Shown here: piece by piece, positions 1-9,260 of the stretch | How the letters are laid out: each line of letters begins with the position of its first letter | How positions within the stretch are numbered: the first letter of the stretch is position 1 | Origin: Chromera velia | Taxonomy: Eukaryota; Sar; Chromeraceae | DNA: 24,211 nt | Direction of reading: 5' to 3' | NCBI GenBank assembly: GCA_018398765.1 | Contig: JAHBMJ010001924.1 | Coordinates: forward strand, 1-24,211 | The notes under the pieces: model-generated | Database searches by the model: none | What the model was told of the DNA's origin: nothing | The model's input: only the letters and a program-made list of their open reading frames with translations | Made by a program: the position numbers and the translations under genes

Positions 1-591
1 CAGCAGGAGTCACTGTGCGGGAGGGGCCCCACTTTAACGTATTAATACCAGAGGTCTTGCAACAGGAACATGCAGAGACAGAGACACAGATGCTCTTCAG
101 TCCCGCGCGCGGCCATCTGTAAGCCGTGCATGCTCCTTGGCGAGCGGGCCCCGCGGGACCGCGACCAAGACCGCGACAAAGATCGATGCAAAAACGACCG
201 CGGCTGCCGCATGCTGCCGCGGACCCATGCACGACTCCCCCCCATGCATGACTCCCCCAAAACGAAAGCCTTCAAGAGTTCTGATGACAGCAGGTCTCGG
301 ACGTCTCGTCAGAACGGAGAGCTCGAACAACATCACATTGCGCAACGCATTTGTCATTCTCTCATCTCACGAACAGTTGTGTGCGTGAACTGTTTCGACT
401 TCTGGAAAGGTCTTGGACGTGACGTGCCCACCGTGGTCTGTTGTCCTGATTTTTATCAACAGATCTCTGTCCTGCTGTTTCTTTTTCGTCTCCTGAGCGG
501 ACGATCTTCGTGTGACGATCGAAAGCGAGAAGTCTTCTGCCAGTGCCGTTTGATTGAGCTTGACTGTGTTACAGAGAAGTGAGCAGACACG
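1..591. other. 5' flank of the CxHG-repeat gene, no gene recognised
   Basis: No coding region is recognisable here. Open frames exist on both strands but have no domain and low-complexity translations. The stretch presumably holds the promoter and 5' UTR of the gene starting at 592. An in-frame TGA at 580-582 limits that gene's reading frame on the 5' side. A 17 bp unit beginning ccatgcacgac is duplicated in tandem at 225-241 and 242-258 with a single C-to-T difference. I see no clear TATA box. Confidence 0.5.
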
Positions 592-3036
592 ATGGCTGAT
601 CCCGATGTGGTCATGCACCCGATTGGCGAACTGGAGGAACTTGCGTCCGTCAACGGAGACGCCGACGGAACAGAAGAGCAGCAAAGCGCCCATCCTGCTC
701 CAGTGACTGCACCACAACCCGTCCGTGGGAAAGAGAAAGAGAAAGAAAAACCCGCAGAAAAAGCCCCCTCCAGCCCGAACGGAGACCTTGAAGAACAACA
801 ACCCAAGCCGAAAAGGAAGAGACGTGCCAGCAGCCCAAAAGCGCCCCGAGACAGCTCAGGGCACGCGCTGTGTCCCCACGGAAAGAGAAAGGACCGCTGC
901 GTAGATTGTGGGGGGAGTGGCATATGCGAGCACGGCCGGCGGCGCTACAAGTGTGCTGAGTGCCGCCCCTCGAGTGCCCTATGTGAGCACGGGCGTGAGA
1001 AGACCCTGTGCAGGGATTGTGGGGGCAGCGGGGTTTGTGAACACGGTCGTCGGCGTTACAGGTGTGTAGACTGTGGGGGGAGTGGTATTTGTGTGCACGG
1101 CCGACAGCGCAGCAAGTGCACACAGTGCGGCGGGAGCAGTATCTGCGTGCACGGTCGTCGGCGCTACCGGTGTCCGGATTGCGGTGGTTCGAGTGTCTGT
1201 GAACACGGGAAGCAGCGCTATCGCTGCAGGGACTGTGGGGGGGCGGGAATATGTGAACACTCCCGCGTTCGTGCCTACTGCAAGGATTGCGGGGGGAGCG
1301 GTCTTTGCGCACATGGCAAGTACCGCGCCTACTGCAAAGACTGTAATGGCAGTAGTTTTTGTGAGCATGGTCGGCATGCAAGCAAGTGCAAGGAGTGTGG
1401 GGGAAAGAGTATTTGTGAGCACGGGCGTCATCGCAGGTACTGCAAGGATTGCGGTGGTCCTGCGTTCTGCGAGCACGGGCGTATCCGCAGCCAGTGCAGG
1501 CAGTGCGGTGGGGGGAGTATTTGCGAGCATGGGCGTCGGCGGTACAGGTGTGTGTCCTGCGGGGGTAAGGGCACATGTGTGCACGCGAGGGTGCGGGCCC
1601 AGTGCGTGGAGTGTGGTGGTAGCAGCATTTGCGAGCACGGTCGGCGTCGTGTTGTGTGCAAGGAGTGCACAGGTTCCGTTCTCTGCATGCACGGTGCAGA
1701 GCGGAAAACGTGCACGCTCTGTCCCCCCAGAGCCGCGCCCCGTCAGGGGAACCCGCGAAGGGGAGGGGGGGGGGGTGCAGTCGGGGTTGGGAGAGGGGGC
1801 GGGAGGGGAGGTCGGGTTGGGGTGTTGTTTGAGAACGGGCAGGACATCCGAAGGCGTGAGCCTGAGGTCCTGCCGAGCTCCCTCCTGTGTATTCACGGTC
1901 AGGTGGGCTCCTCTTGCCCCCACTGCTACAGTGCATCCCCCGCACCTAGACCGAGGGCGGGCGGGCTGATGACAGCAGCAGCAGCAGCAGAGGGGGGGGG
2001 TAGCAGCTTGTCTTGTGCCCATGGTGTGCATCCTGGGAAGTGCAAGGAATGCCGCAAGAAGGTTGTCTGCCCGCATGGTTCTTTTTTTGCCCTGTGCAAA
2101 GAAAAAGGGTGCGGTGGGGTGAGTGCCTCACGTATGTGTATGCATGGGCGGGAAAAGAAAAAGTGTAAGGAGTGTGGAGGGAGCAGCATCTGCGTGCACG
2201 TGCGACAGCGCACCCATTGCAAGGAATGTGGTGGCAGCGCTATTTGTGAGCACGGTCGTCAGCGCAGCCAATGTAAAGAGTGTAAAGGCACAAGTGTTTG
2301 TCCTCACGGTAGGCAGAAGAGCGTCTGCAAAGAGTGTGGGGGGAGTGGAATTTGTGAGCACGGGCGCCGCCGGTATCGTTGCAAGGATTGCGGCGGCCCG
2401 GGGATCTGCGAGCACAACCGGGTCAAGACGCAGTGCAGAGACTGCAAGGGTCTTCCGCCCCGGCCTGCCAAACCCTCGAAAAAAGGGCTGAGTGAGAAGC
2501 CTAAAAGAGTGAAACCCCCATGTGAGCACGGCAAACAGCGCAGCAAGTGTAAGGAATGTGGGGGTGGGAGCATTTGCGAGCACGGTCGCGAGCGCAGCAA
2601 GTGCAAGGAGTGCGGTGGCGGTAGCATTTGCGAGCATGGCCGTCAGCGCAGCAAGTGCAAGGATTGCGGTGGCGGCAGCGTTTGCACGCATGGCCGTCAG
2701 CGCAGCAAATGCAAGGAATGTGGGGGTGCAAGCGTGTGTGAACATGGCCGACGGCGGTACCGGTGTAAGGAGTGTGGGGGCGCAGGAATTTGTGTTCACG
2801 GGCGGGTGAAGTCCAAGTGTAGTGAGTGCGTCAGCAGGCCCTCCAGCGTGGCTCACCCAGTTGTGAGCGCGCCCAGCATTGAGCCCGTCCCTGAAGCCGA
2901 GGGTGAGGGTGAGCCCGCCAGCGCTGACAGCGCAGAGGCCCCTGCACCTGCAGCCGAGCAGGGTGATGGTGGGGAGGACGGGCAGGAAGGGAAGGAGCGC
3001 AAGGAAGATGAAGGCAGCACAGACAAAAATGAGTGA
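592..3036 (+). CDS. CxHG zinc-finger-like repeat protein, 814 aa
   Basis: Function unknown. The protein is a tandem array of about 31 units of 18 residues with pattern C-x-H-G-x5-C-x2-C followed by a GGSxI/V-type linker (for example CEHGRRRYRCKDC). Cys-x-His plus Cys-x2-Cys in each unit suggests one small zinc site per repeat; that is inference. Block 1 spans about residues 94-378 (16 units), followed by a Gly/Arg linker. A lone unit lies near 432, block 2 at about 475-620, a Pro/Lys linker, and block 3 at about 644-747. The N-terminus is acidic and polar with a basic, NLS-like PKPKRKRR at 71-78; the C-terminus (748-814) is Glu/Ala-rich. ATG 592 is the first in-frame start after the TGA at 580-582. 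The gene is a single exon ending in TGA, with AATAAA 234 nt downstream. Similar repeats occur in algal and protist proteins of unknown role; DNA or RNA binding is possible. Confidence 0.88.
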   Translation: MADPDVVMHPIGELEELASVNGDADGTEEQQSAHPAPVTAPQPVRGKEKEKEKPAEKAPSSPNGDLEEQQPKPKRKRRASSPKAPRDSSGHALCPHGKRKDRCVDCGGSGICEHGRRRYKCAECRPSSALCEHGREKTLCRDCGGSGVCEHGRRRYRCVDCGGSGICVHGRQRSKCTQCGGSSICVHGRRRYRCPDCGGSSVCEHGKQRYRCRDCGGAGICEHSRVRAYCKDCGGSGLCAHGKYRAYCKDCNGSSFCEHGRHASKCKECGGKSICEHGRHRRYCKDCGGPAFCEHGRIRSQCRQCGGGSICEHGRRRYRCVSCGGKGTCVHARVRAQCVECGGSSICEHGRRRVVCKECTGSVLCMHGAERKTCTLCPPRAAPRQGNPRRGGGGGAVGVGRGGGRGGRVGVLFENGQDIRRREPEVLPSSLLCIHGQVGSSCPHCYSASPAPRPRAGGLMTAAAAAEGGGSSLSCAHGVHPGKCKECRKKVVCPHGSFFALCKEKGCGGVSASRMCMHGREKKKCKECGGSSICVHVRQRTHCKECGGSAICEHGRQRSQCKECKGTSVCPHGRQKSVCKECGGSGICEHGRRRYRCKDCGGPGICEHNRVKTQCRDCKGLPPRPAKPSKKGLSEKPKRVKPPCEHGKQRSKCKECGGGSICEHGRERSKCKECGGGSICEHGRQRSKCKDCGGGSVCTHGRQRSKCKECGGASVCEHGRRRYRCKECGGAGICVHGRVKSKCSECVSRPSSVAHPVVSAPSIEPVPEAEGEGEPASADSAEAPAPAAEQGDGGEDGQEGKERKEDEGSTDKNE
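1756..1830 (+). repeat. G-rich tract in coding sequence, possible G-quadruplex
   Basis: The sense strand has at least five runs of three to eleven G in about 70 nt, including a long run near 1761-1775. It encodes the Gly/Arg/Val-rich linker between repeat block 1 and the isolated unit. The composition fits the G-quadruplex pattern in the mRNA. Folding is inferred only. Confidence 0.55.
1970..2001 (+). repeat. Coding GCA microsatellite followed by a G run
   Basis: About six GCA/CAG triplets encode a short poly-Ala, followed directly by a run of about nine G encoding Gly. The tract lies in the second linker of the CxHG-repeat protein, just before repeat block 2, and looks like slippage-expanded spacer rather than folded domain. 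Confidence 0.6.
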
Positions 3037-3615
3037 GGCCGGGGGTTGTTTTCCTGTTGCTGCACCGAATCGACCCCCTCGACGGATGAATGAGTGTGCG
3101 TGGTAGATTGTTGGGCCAGAGGGAGATTGTCCTTTCATGGTTGGGGGGGTAGCACACAATGCGCTGTTCGTCTGCCTGCTCTCTCTGGGTCTCTCATGAT
3201 TCTGACAGGCCAACTGGTGCCCCTTCAGACTGCAGGGGTGACAGACTGACTCGGGTTGCCCAGACCTTCAATAAATAATAAGTTGTCACCGCTTTCGTAT
3301 ATCTTGCTCCATCTCGATAAATGGATTCAACGAACTCTGTATAGCAGGATTGACGACCCCACAATGTTTGCAATCGCTAAGCTAGTCTAGCTGATGCCGA
3401 CTGCCATTAGTAAGGAATCTACTAGGGAATCTACTAAAGATCTCAATCATTCAAATGTTGTTTAATATTGTTATAAGGAGTATACATCAAAATTTTTGGT
3501 AAAAAAATGAAACCCCAGTTGAAAAATAATAGGATAGAATAAGATTTATGTTTAGTTCTCCTTTGGTTCCCTTAGAACTTCCTTACCTAAAAATATTCAC
3601 TAGGAAATATCATAT
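3037..3615. other. 3' UTR of the CxHG-repeat gene and spacer
   Basis: The 3' UTR of the upstream gene lies here, with a canonical AATAAA at 3270-3275 inside an AATAAATAATAA cluster. The DNA becomes markedly AT-rich after about 3440 and holds no recognisable gene up to the left repeat of the LTR-like element at 3616. Confidence 0.55.
3270..3275 (+). terminator. Polyadenylation signal AATAAA
   Basis: A canonical AATAAA lies 234 nt after the TGA of the CxHG-repeat gene, at the end of a GC-balanced stretch and just before AT-rich spacer. It is the best candidate 3' end for that transcript. Confidence 0.5.
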
Positions 3616-4107
3616 TGTGGAGTCCTATCCTGTGGCGCTGCCCTTTGAGCCTTCGCATGTGCCATAACTGAATGAGCCAGCGTGCCGCGCCACATTCCGC
3701 CGCCGCGCTTTGCTTCGTACATGTCGTACGCGCGTCGATCGAAGTCGAGTCTGACCTGGTCTAACTTTATCTGACCTTCGCAATGTTCACATTCAAGCAA
3801 CATGTCATTTGAGCAACAGATAGGATCGTTTGAGGCTAATGTCTGTTTATCACAGATCAAAGGTCTGAGAGAGAGGAACAGAAAGAGGACTGAGCAGAAA
3901 CCGTGCATGATAGAATGAACCCAGCTGATTGGAATCCCACTGGGAGATCGCGTTAGCACTTAAACTGATATAGAGCCAAACCTCCTGCAAAGTGTTGCTT
4001 GAGTTAGTGTTGCTTATGTTCCTTCTCCAGATCTTCCCTAAGGTTCTTATCCTCGCTTTACCTTCTTTCTGGACGCCATAAGGTGGCTGGACAGGGGGAA
4101 CAAAGCA
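3616..4107 (+). repeat. Left long terminal repeat, 492 bp
   Basis: This is the upstream copy of the direct repeat, starting tgtggagtcc and ending aacaaagca. It matches 5678-6159 with roughly 40 substitutions plus one 10 bp difference near 3762-3772. Minus-strand open frames within it recur in the other copy only because the DNA is shared; the 10 bp indel shifts their frame. Confidence 0.8.
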
Positions 4108-5677
4108 TTGTGGTGACCGCTCAGCTCGATGAGTGTCGACTCTCGTTTTCCTTCTCTGATGGAGATCAGATGTATCCTTTTGTGCAACTGTTGAAAGCCG
4201 ATTGCAACAATACGGGTACGGTCAGGCAAAGACTGTGAGTAGGGGAATTCAGCGTCCCCTTGCATTCCAAGCTGCCCGGAGCCCTCTTTTCGAGATCATC
4301 GTGGTGGACTGGAAACTCGGGGTGGCGTTCCTGATTGGAGAAGTGGATCAGAGACCTCTGCATGGAATCGATCGTAGAGATGTTGTTTGGTATTGCTTAG
4401 ACTTTGGAATGACTTCATCTCACGGAGATTGCCTTCTACGAGTATATATACAAATGAAACGGCCAGTAGATTGCTTCTTTTGCTTGCTGTTCTGTGAGTG
4501 TATGATCTATAGTTCTGTACCTGATCGATCAGAATCGGCGTGTGCATGTCCGGCGTTGACTCTGCTGTTTGCTGCGTGCGTGTCTGCACATGACTGACTG
4601 TCCACATTTGGTCTGACTCTGTCAGCTGGTGTGTGCACTTATTCACGGTAGTTGAAATGATGCGAAAGATATGGGTGCTTAGTAGGAGGCTAAGTGTACT
4701 ACGGCCTTATAACCACTCCATCCATTGTGTATACACACATATGAAATCGTCGGGACTTCTCTCCAAAAGAACAGAGCTGAGAGAGTTCTTTCTGCTGCAA
4801 AGTGACACGCTGTCGGAAGCCAAGAAGATTTGCACTTTTGATGTTGAGCCAGGAGGCATTGGATGTATTTGATGCCCCTCAGGGAACGGCAGGCCTGAAG
4901 TACGAAAAGTTAAGTGTATGACTGCTGCAGTGTGGCCGGGTTGAACTTCCCTTGTGATGGGTTGTTAAACCCCGGTTGTACTGTTCGCCTCGACTGACGG
5001 TGAGAAGGTAAAAAGATTTGAAGCCGGTGATGGCTGCTCAATGACATAGAGTAAAATTTAATGATCGAAGAATCGGAGCTGCAAAGCACCTCAAGGAGTG
5101 AGGTCGTGACAGAGTGTTCTGAAGTGCCGTTTGGTTTGGTATGGTAGCTTAGTAAGAACGAGGATGGCCGACATACAAACAAAATTTCAGGAAACTATGA
5201 GTGGAGCAGTGTGTAGCTGCACCCTTTTCTTTTCTTTAGTATCTCTACATCTTTTTACAGCTGTTAACAATTCGTTGACGCCGAGTTGGACGCATACATA
5301 TGAGCATCATGCTCCTGGACTAGCTGGTGCTAGAGACCCACAACTCCGATCGAGTCTTCCGGTCAATGACATACACAGGCACTGGAGAGATGCTTTTATT
5401 AGTGCCACTAGAATCTGCATCGGGCGTCTATCTCTAGGTGATCTTAGACTTACGAGCACGCCTCACATATTATGGCGCTTTGAGATCGTTCTAATTCACA
5501 TCGCGCCCCGGCCCTTGAATATTTCAACACGGATGCTATCGAGATGGAGTTCTCAGAGCTTTAACAACATCTACAGCGACTTGAATGAGACTAATTTTAG
5601 GTATTGAAGTGCATGTTTGGTCTTTTTATATGTTGATTGCGAGGACGCGATTTTCCTGTCCGTAACCGGGGGGGATC
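4108..5677 (+). other. Internal region of the LTR-like element
   Basis: 1570 bp between the two repeats. It opens with a primer-binding-site-like TGGTGACCGC. The longest open stretch ends at 5607 on the plus strand (about 150 codons; first ATG near 5164, starting MADIQTKFQETMSG). It shows no domain, zinc knuckle, aspartic-protease or polymerase motif that I recognise. I see no convincing gene. Confidence 0.55.
4111..4120 (+). other. Candidate tRNA primer-binding site
   Basis: TGGTGACCGC lies three bases inside the left repeat. Its complement ends ...GGTCACCA, resembling the 3' end of eukaryotic tryptophan tRNAs (GGTCA plus CCA), with at least one mismatch expected in the acceptor stem. Position and TGG start fit an LTR element; the tRNA identity is tentative. 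Confidence 0.45.
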
Positions 5678-6159
5678 TGTGGAGTCCTACCCTGTGGCGC
5701 TACCCTTTGAGCCTTCGCATGCGCTGTGACTGAATGAGCCAGTGTGTTGCGCCACATTCTGCCGCCGTGCTTTGCTTCGTATATGTCGTACGTGCGTCGA
5801 TCGAAGTTGAGTCTGACCAGGTCTGACCTTTGTAATGTTCGTATTCAAGCAACATGTCACTTGAGCAACAGATAGGATCGTTTGAGGCTAATGTCTGTTT
5901 GTCATAGATCAAGAGTCTGAAAGAGAGGAACAGAAAGAGGACTGAGCAGAAACCGTGCATGATAGAATGAACCCAGCTGATTGGAATCCCACTGGGAGAT
6001 CGTATTAGCACTTAAACTGATATAGAGCCAAACCTCCTGTAAAGTGTTGCTTGAGTTAGTGTTGCTCATGTTCCTTTTCCAGATCTTCCCTAAAGTTCTT
6101 GTCCTCGCTTTACTTTCTGTCTGGACGCCATAAGGTGGCTGGACAGGGAGGACAAAGCA
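5678..6159 (+). repeat. Right long terminal repeat, 482 bp
   Basis: This is the downstream copy, starting tgtggagtcc and ending gacaaagca. It is about 92% identical to the left copy by eye. Nearly all differences are transitions, many of them C in the left copy against T here at CpG sites, and it lacks 10 bp present in the left copy. Confidence 0.8.
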
Positions 6160-6956
6160 ATATACCGAAAAAAAAAAATATAGCCGCGATTTCAAGAATC
6201 AGTTCAAAAAATATCTGAAATAACTTAATATAACTTAAATAATAATTTATAATTGTAAAATTGATTTCCTTTTCTTTGCGTTATGATAAGTTATGACTAG
6301 AACAATGTAAAATTTTTAAAAATTTTATTTGAATGGTAAAGCCGCAGATATGATACAACCACTAATGACCGTATCTGACTATATCCATCTGATGTATTTC
6401 ATACAATATTAAATGACTAGGAAAACGAAATTATAACTCTTTTCTGACCCCTGTTCACATTCACTGTTAATTCACTGCCCTTTCAGCAGCTAAATTCAGC
6501 TCTACTTCCAGGACTATATATCTAGGATATGCATCTGCGGGTGCATCAGATTTTTTATCTTAACTCTTTGTATTAATATTCCAGGCTCAGCTACGCTTTC
6601 CAGGCCAACTCGGTACAACTCGGCATAACTCGACTGCCGTCGCGCTAGCTCGGAGGAAAGTCATTTGGCGTGCAGGTCAACAATTTCGGTAATTAATTTG
6701 ATCTCAACCTATAGCTCGTGCACACCGATACATGCAGCAGCGCAAAATGCATGCAAAATACGCATATATATACGTCGATCATGCACACGTTATGTACGCA
6801 TGTAGCTGGCTTGCCTGTTCTGCTGCAGCTGAGAAGACACCTCCTCGATCATGATTCAATCCCTCAAAGCAAGCTCTACTGGCTTCCAAAGCCATCGATT
6901 CCAATTTTGTGCATCTCCATCTCCAGCTGATCGAATTTCCTTCCGAGAAGACAAAG
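6160..6956. other. AT-rich spacer and 5' flank of the RING-LON gene
   Basis: 6160-6480 is AT-rich and featureless. From about 6590 the composition becomes more balanced, probably marking the promoter and 5' UTR of the next gene. A tgcatgcaaaatacgcatatata stretch near 6749-6770 is TATA-like but too far from the ATG to assign. No gene is supported. Confidence 0.45.
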
Positions 6957-8639
6957 ATGACAGAGGCCGACGCACCGGACCCTGAGCTGATCTGCTCAAT
7001 CTGCCTCGAAGTATTCTACGAGCCCCTCACTCTGCACTGTAGTCATTCCTTCTGTCGTGCTTGCTTATTGCAGTCCTCCAAGCTTGCACCAGACGGCCGT
7101 AGTTGCCCCCAATGCCGTGCTCTCATTCCCAACATTACTGACCCAATTCTTCATCCAGTGGACGAAAACATTGCGGAAAGAGTCGCCTCTGCGGTTTCAA
7201 GCGAGGTTCTTGAGAAGAGAAAAGAACAACAATCAGAAGCTCTCGCTTCGGTGTTACAGAAAAGCGCAAATACCGTTCCTGTTTTCATCATGAAACCCAG
7301 CGCACCGGAATCCATGGTCCCAGGTGCGCCTGTTGCGTTCAACTTCTTTGAGACCCGATACAAAATTTTGGTCCGTAGAGCATGGGAGGGCGACCGCCAG
7401 TTCCTCTGGGCAGCGTCTGAGTCCAAGCAGGGCAGTCCTCTTCAAGAGGCTCTCCTGGTGTCAATAGATGACGCCCTCTTCAAACCCGACGGCCGTGCAA
7501 GCATTCGTGGCCATGGCGTCGCTCTGGTCAGTTTGAATCCCAAAAATTGTTTTGTCGAGGACGGCACGGGGGGGCTGTGGTATGCACGTCTGGGTACAGA
7601 GCAGAGGAACACCCGCAGGCAGAGTGACGTACCGCCACGGCCATCCTCGTCGGTCAACCCACAGGGTCAAGCACAGACCAGCAGGGCGATATCCACCCGC
7701 CTAACAACTGTTGAGTATCGCTGGCTGGAAAGAACCAGCGCTGCAATGGAGCGGGCAATTTCCGAGGGTGCGCCTGCGTACAATCGTGGGCAGGTGCGTC
7801 GATGTGCCGAGGTGTATCTGAGAACTGCTCGAGAGGCCCTTCTGGCCCTGCCTGCCTCTGGCAGAGGAGCAAACGAAGGAGGCGGTCTGTCCAACGTATC
7901 CACACGCCTTGAAACCACAGTGATGCGCGTGGAGCGACTGCTTGCAACAGGCAGACAGCGTGATGCCGATACAGCTGCTTGGGAGCTGCGGCATCTCTTT
8001 GATGCACTCATTCTCATTCAGGCAGCAGCTGCCCGAGAGCGGGGAGACACTTCAGTTAGAAACACTCCGAGTGAAAATGCAGAGGAAGAAGTTGCGGGCA
8101 GGACGGGAGAACTGGAGAATGATTTGCCTGTTTTCTGTTACAACGGGCTGACAGTGAGGCCTGGTGAGTCCAAGTCTTTTACATGGTTCGAGCCGAGATA
8201 TCGTTCTCTAGCGGTGATGTTGGAATCGCGCGGGCAGACTGCAGGTTCCTCCGATACTCTGAGAGAGAGGCTTATTCTCTGCGCTTCTGCGTCCGAAGCT
8301 CCATCAACTGGACAGATTGCCACACTTGCAAGAGTGACCGATTGCAGAATTGAGGGTGGCGAGGGAGGTGCAAGTACAAGTTCAGATTCAAATACAAGAG
8401 CCAAAGTCACCCTTGTGGGAGTGCGGAGAGTGCGGATCGGAAGGGTGTGGAGGGATAGCGAGAGGGGGGGACTAGCGTGGGCTGTAGTCGACCAGGGAGG
8501 CTCTAGAGGAGTGGATGGAGATGACTCCGTGGGACGAGACCAGACTTTGAGAGGTGGTCGGGATCGCAATGCTGTTGGAGGGGGTGATGGGACCAGGCAA
8601 AGCAAGTGTGCGGACTGCATTGTGTGTCTTATCCAGTGA
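6957..8639 (+). CDS. RING-type E3 ligase-like protein with two LON-like domains
   Basis: Likely ubiquitin E3 ligase of the LONRF (LON-domain and RING-finger) type, 560 residues. A C3HC4 RING lies at residues 13-53 (C13, C16, C28, H30, C33, C36, C50, C53). A LON-N-like module starts near residue 107 with the hallmark PG....FNFFETRY at 122-135. A mostly helical, Arg/Ala-rich middle (about 230-385) follows. A second LON-like module starts near 388, with PG....FTWFEPRY and a later [10 protein letters not shown] strand typical of the fold. In characterised relatives RING recruits the E2 and the LON-N domain binds substrate; substrates here are unknown. ATG 6957 is the first in-frame ATG, and the RING begins 12 residues later. 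The gene is a single exon ending in TGA. The modules diverge from typical LON-N, so I would not assume protease activity; no AAA or serine-lysine protease part is present. Confidence 0.83.
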   Translation: MTEADAPDPELICSICLEVFYEPLTLHCSHSFCRACLLQSSKLAPDGRSCPQCRALIPNITDPILHPVDENIAERVASAVSSEVLEKRKEQQSEALASVLQKSANTVPVFIMKPSAPESMVPGAPVAFNFFETRYKILVRRAWEGDRQFLWAASESKQGSPLQEALLVSIDDALFKPDGRASIRGHGVALVSLNPKNCFVEDGTGGLWYARLGTEQRNTRRQSDVPPRPSSSVNPQGQAQTSRAISTRLTTVEYRWLERTSAAMERAISEGAPAYNRGQVRRCAEVYLRTAREALLALPASGRGANEGGGLSNVSTRLETTVMRVERLLATGRQRDADTAAWELRHLFDALILIQAAAARERGDTSVRNTPSENAEEEVAGRTGELENDLPVFCYNGLTVRPGESKSFTWFEPRYRSLAVMLESRGQTAGSSDTLRERLILCASASEAPSTGQIATLARVTDCRIEGGEGGASTSSDSNTRAKVTLVGVRRVRIGRVWRDSERGGLAWAVVDQGGSRGVDGDDSVGRDQTLRGGRDRNAVGGGDGTRQSKCADCIVCLIQ

Positions 8640-8820
8640 GAAAGCGCTTCGGTAACCCGCGTACACACTCTAAGCATTAGCAGCGTCAACAAAATTGCTT
8701 TAGATGCAAAGTAATACCTAGAGCAATACCGACATTAATAGGATTAATTAGAGACAGGATCGGAGTCGATCATCAGACTACGGTGATCAAAGCCTTTGGT
8801 CATATATATAAGTTGAATTA

Positions 8821-8837
8821 AATAAAATTTTAATAAA
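8821..8837 (+). terminator. Paired AATAAA polyadenylation signals
   Basis: Two AATAAA hexamers at 8821 and 8832 lie about 185 nt after the stop of the RING-LON gene, inside a drop to high AT content. They are the best candidate 3' end for that transcript. Confidence 0.45.
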
Positions 8838-9227
8838 TTTCTAGCATGCACTGACAAAATTTTTTGTTAGATAACTAAAATTCTGATTTAAACTAGGCCT
8901 TGCACTTAAAAAAAAATTAAAAATTTGAGATCTTCTTTTTTATTTTAACTTTTGTGTGGTCTTCTAGGTGGTCTTTGACCTGGCTCTGAACCTTTAAAAA
9001 ATCTTCTAAAAAAGTCTTATCCTATCATAATTACATGGGACTAATTTAAAAATAATTTTTAGTACGTGAAAAAACAATTATAAAAAGGTCTCCTAGAGTT
9101 CATACGCTTTAAAAAACGTTAAAAAACTTACAGGTAAACATCATTTTACTTTAAACAATATTTTTACTTGAATTAAATCATTTTTTCTCATAATTTACGG
9201 AAAGCTGTTTGATAGATTTTGAACGCA

Positions 9228-9260
9228 GCTTGCGGTGGCCGTCATGGCGGCACGGCAAGC
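9228..9260. other. GC-rich inverted repeat
   Basis: GCTTGCGGTG near 9228 pairs with CACGGCAAGC ending at 9260 (one mismatch), with further GGCC/CGG pairing in the loop. It is an isolated GC hairpin within AT-rich spacer, perhaps a short mobile-element remnant or structural element. Confidence 0.4.

Larger units (their letters stand above)
3616..6159 (+). mobile_element. Compact non-autonomous LTR-retrotransposon-like element
   Basis: Two direct repeats (3616-4107 and 5678-6159) flank 1570 bp. Each begins TG and ends CA, the usual LTR termini. Outside the pair, ATAT immediately precedes the left copy and immediately follows the right copy, a possible 4 bp target-site duplication, weak because the flanks are AT-rich. 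Three bases after the left copy lies TGGTGACCGC (4111-4120), with the TGG start expected of a tRNA primer-binding site. A short purine run (GGGGGGGA) ends two bases before the right copy, like a polypurine tract. All point to plus-strand orientation. No gag, protease, reverse transcriptase or integrase is visible, so the element would depend on others (TRIM- or LARD-like) or is internally deleted. An alternative is a plain segmental direct repeat. Confidence 0.7.

Noticed and set aside
70-582. Plus-strand open frame of 170 codons upstream of the CxHG-repeat gene
   Set aside because: It is in the same frame but ends at TGA 580-582, has no domain and an irregular composition. I see no splice signals that would join it to the gene.
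650-3213. Long antisense open frames (361 to 431 codons) opposite the CxHG-repeat gene
   Set aside because: They follow from the 54 bp periodicity and base composition of the sense repeats. Their translations are Pro/Thr/His- or Ala/Thr-rich with no domain.
3600-6011. Matching minus-strand open frames in the two LTR-like repeats (both containing RSPSGIPISWVHSIMHGF)
   Set aside because: They match because the DNA is repeated; the 10 bp indel shifts the frame between copies and there is no recognisable domain.
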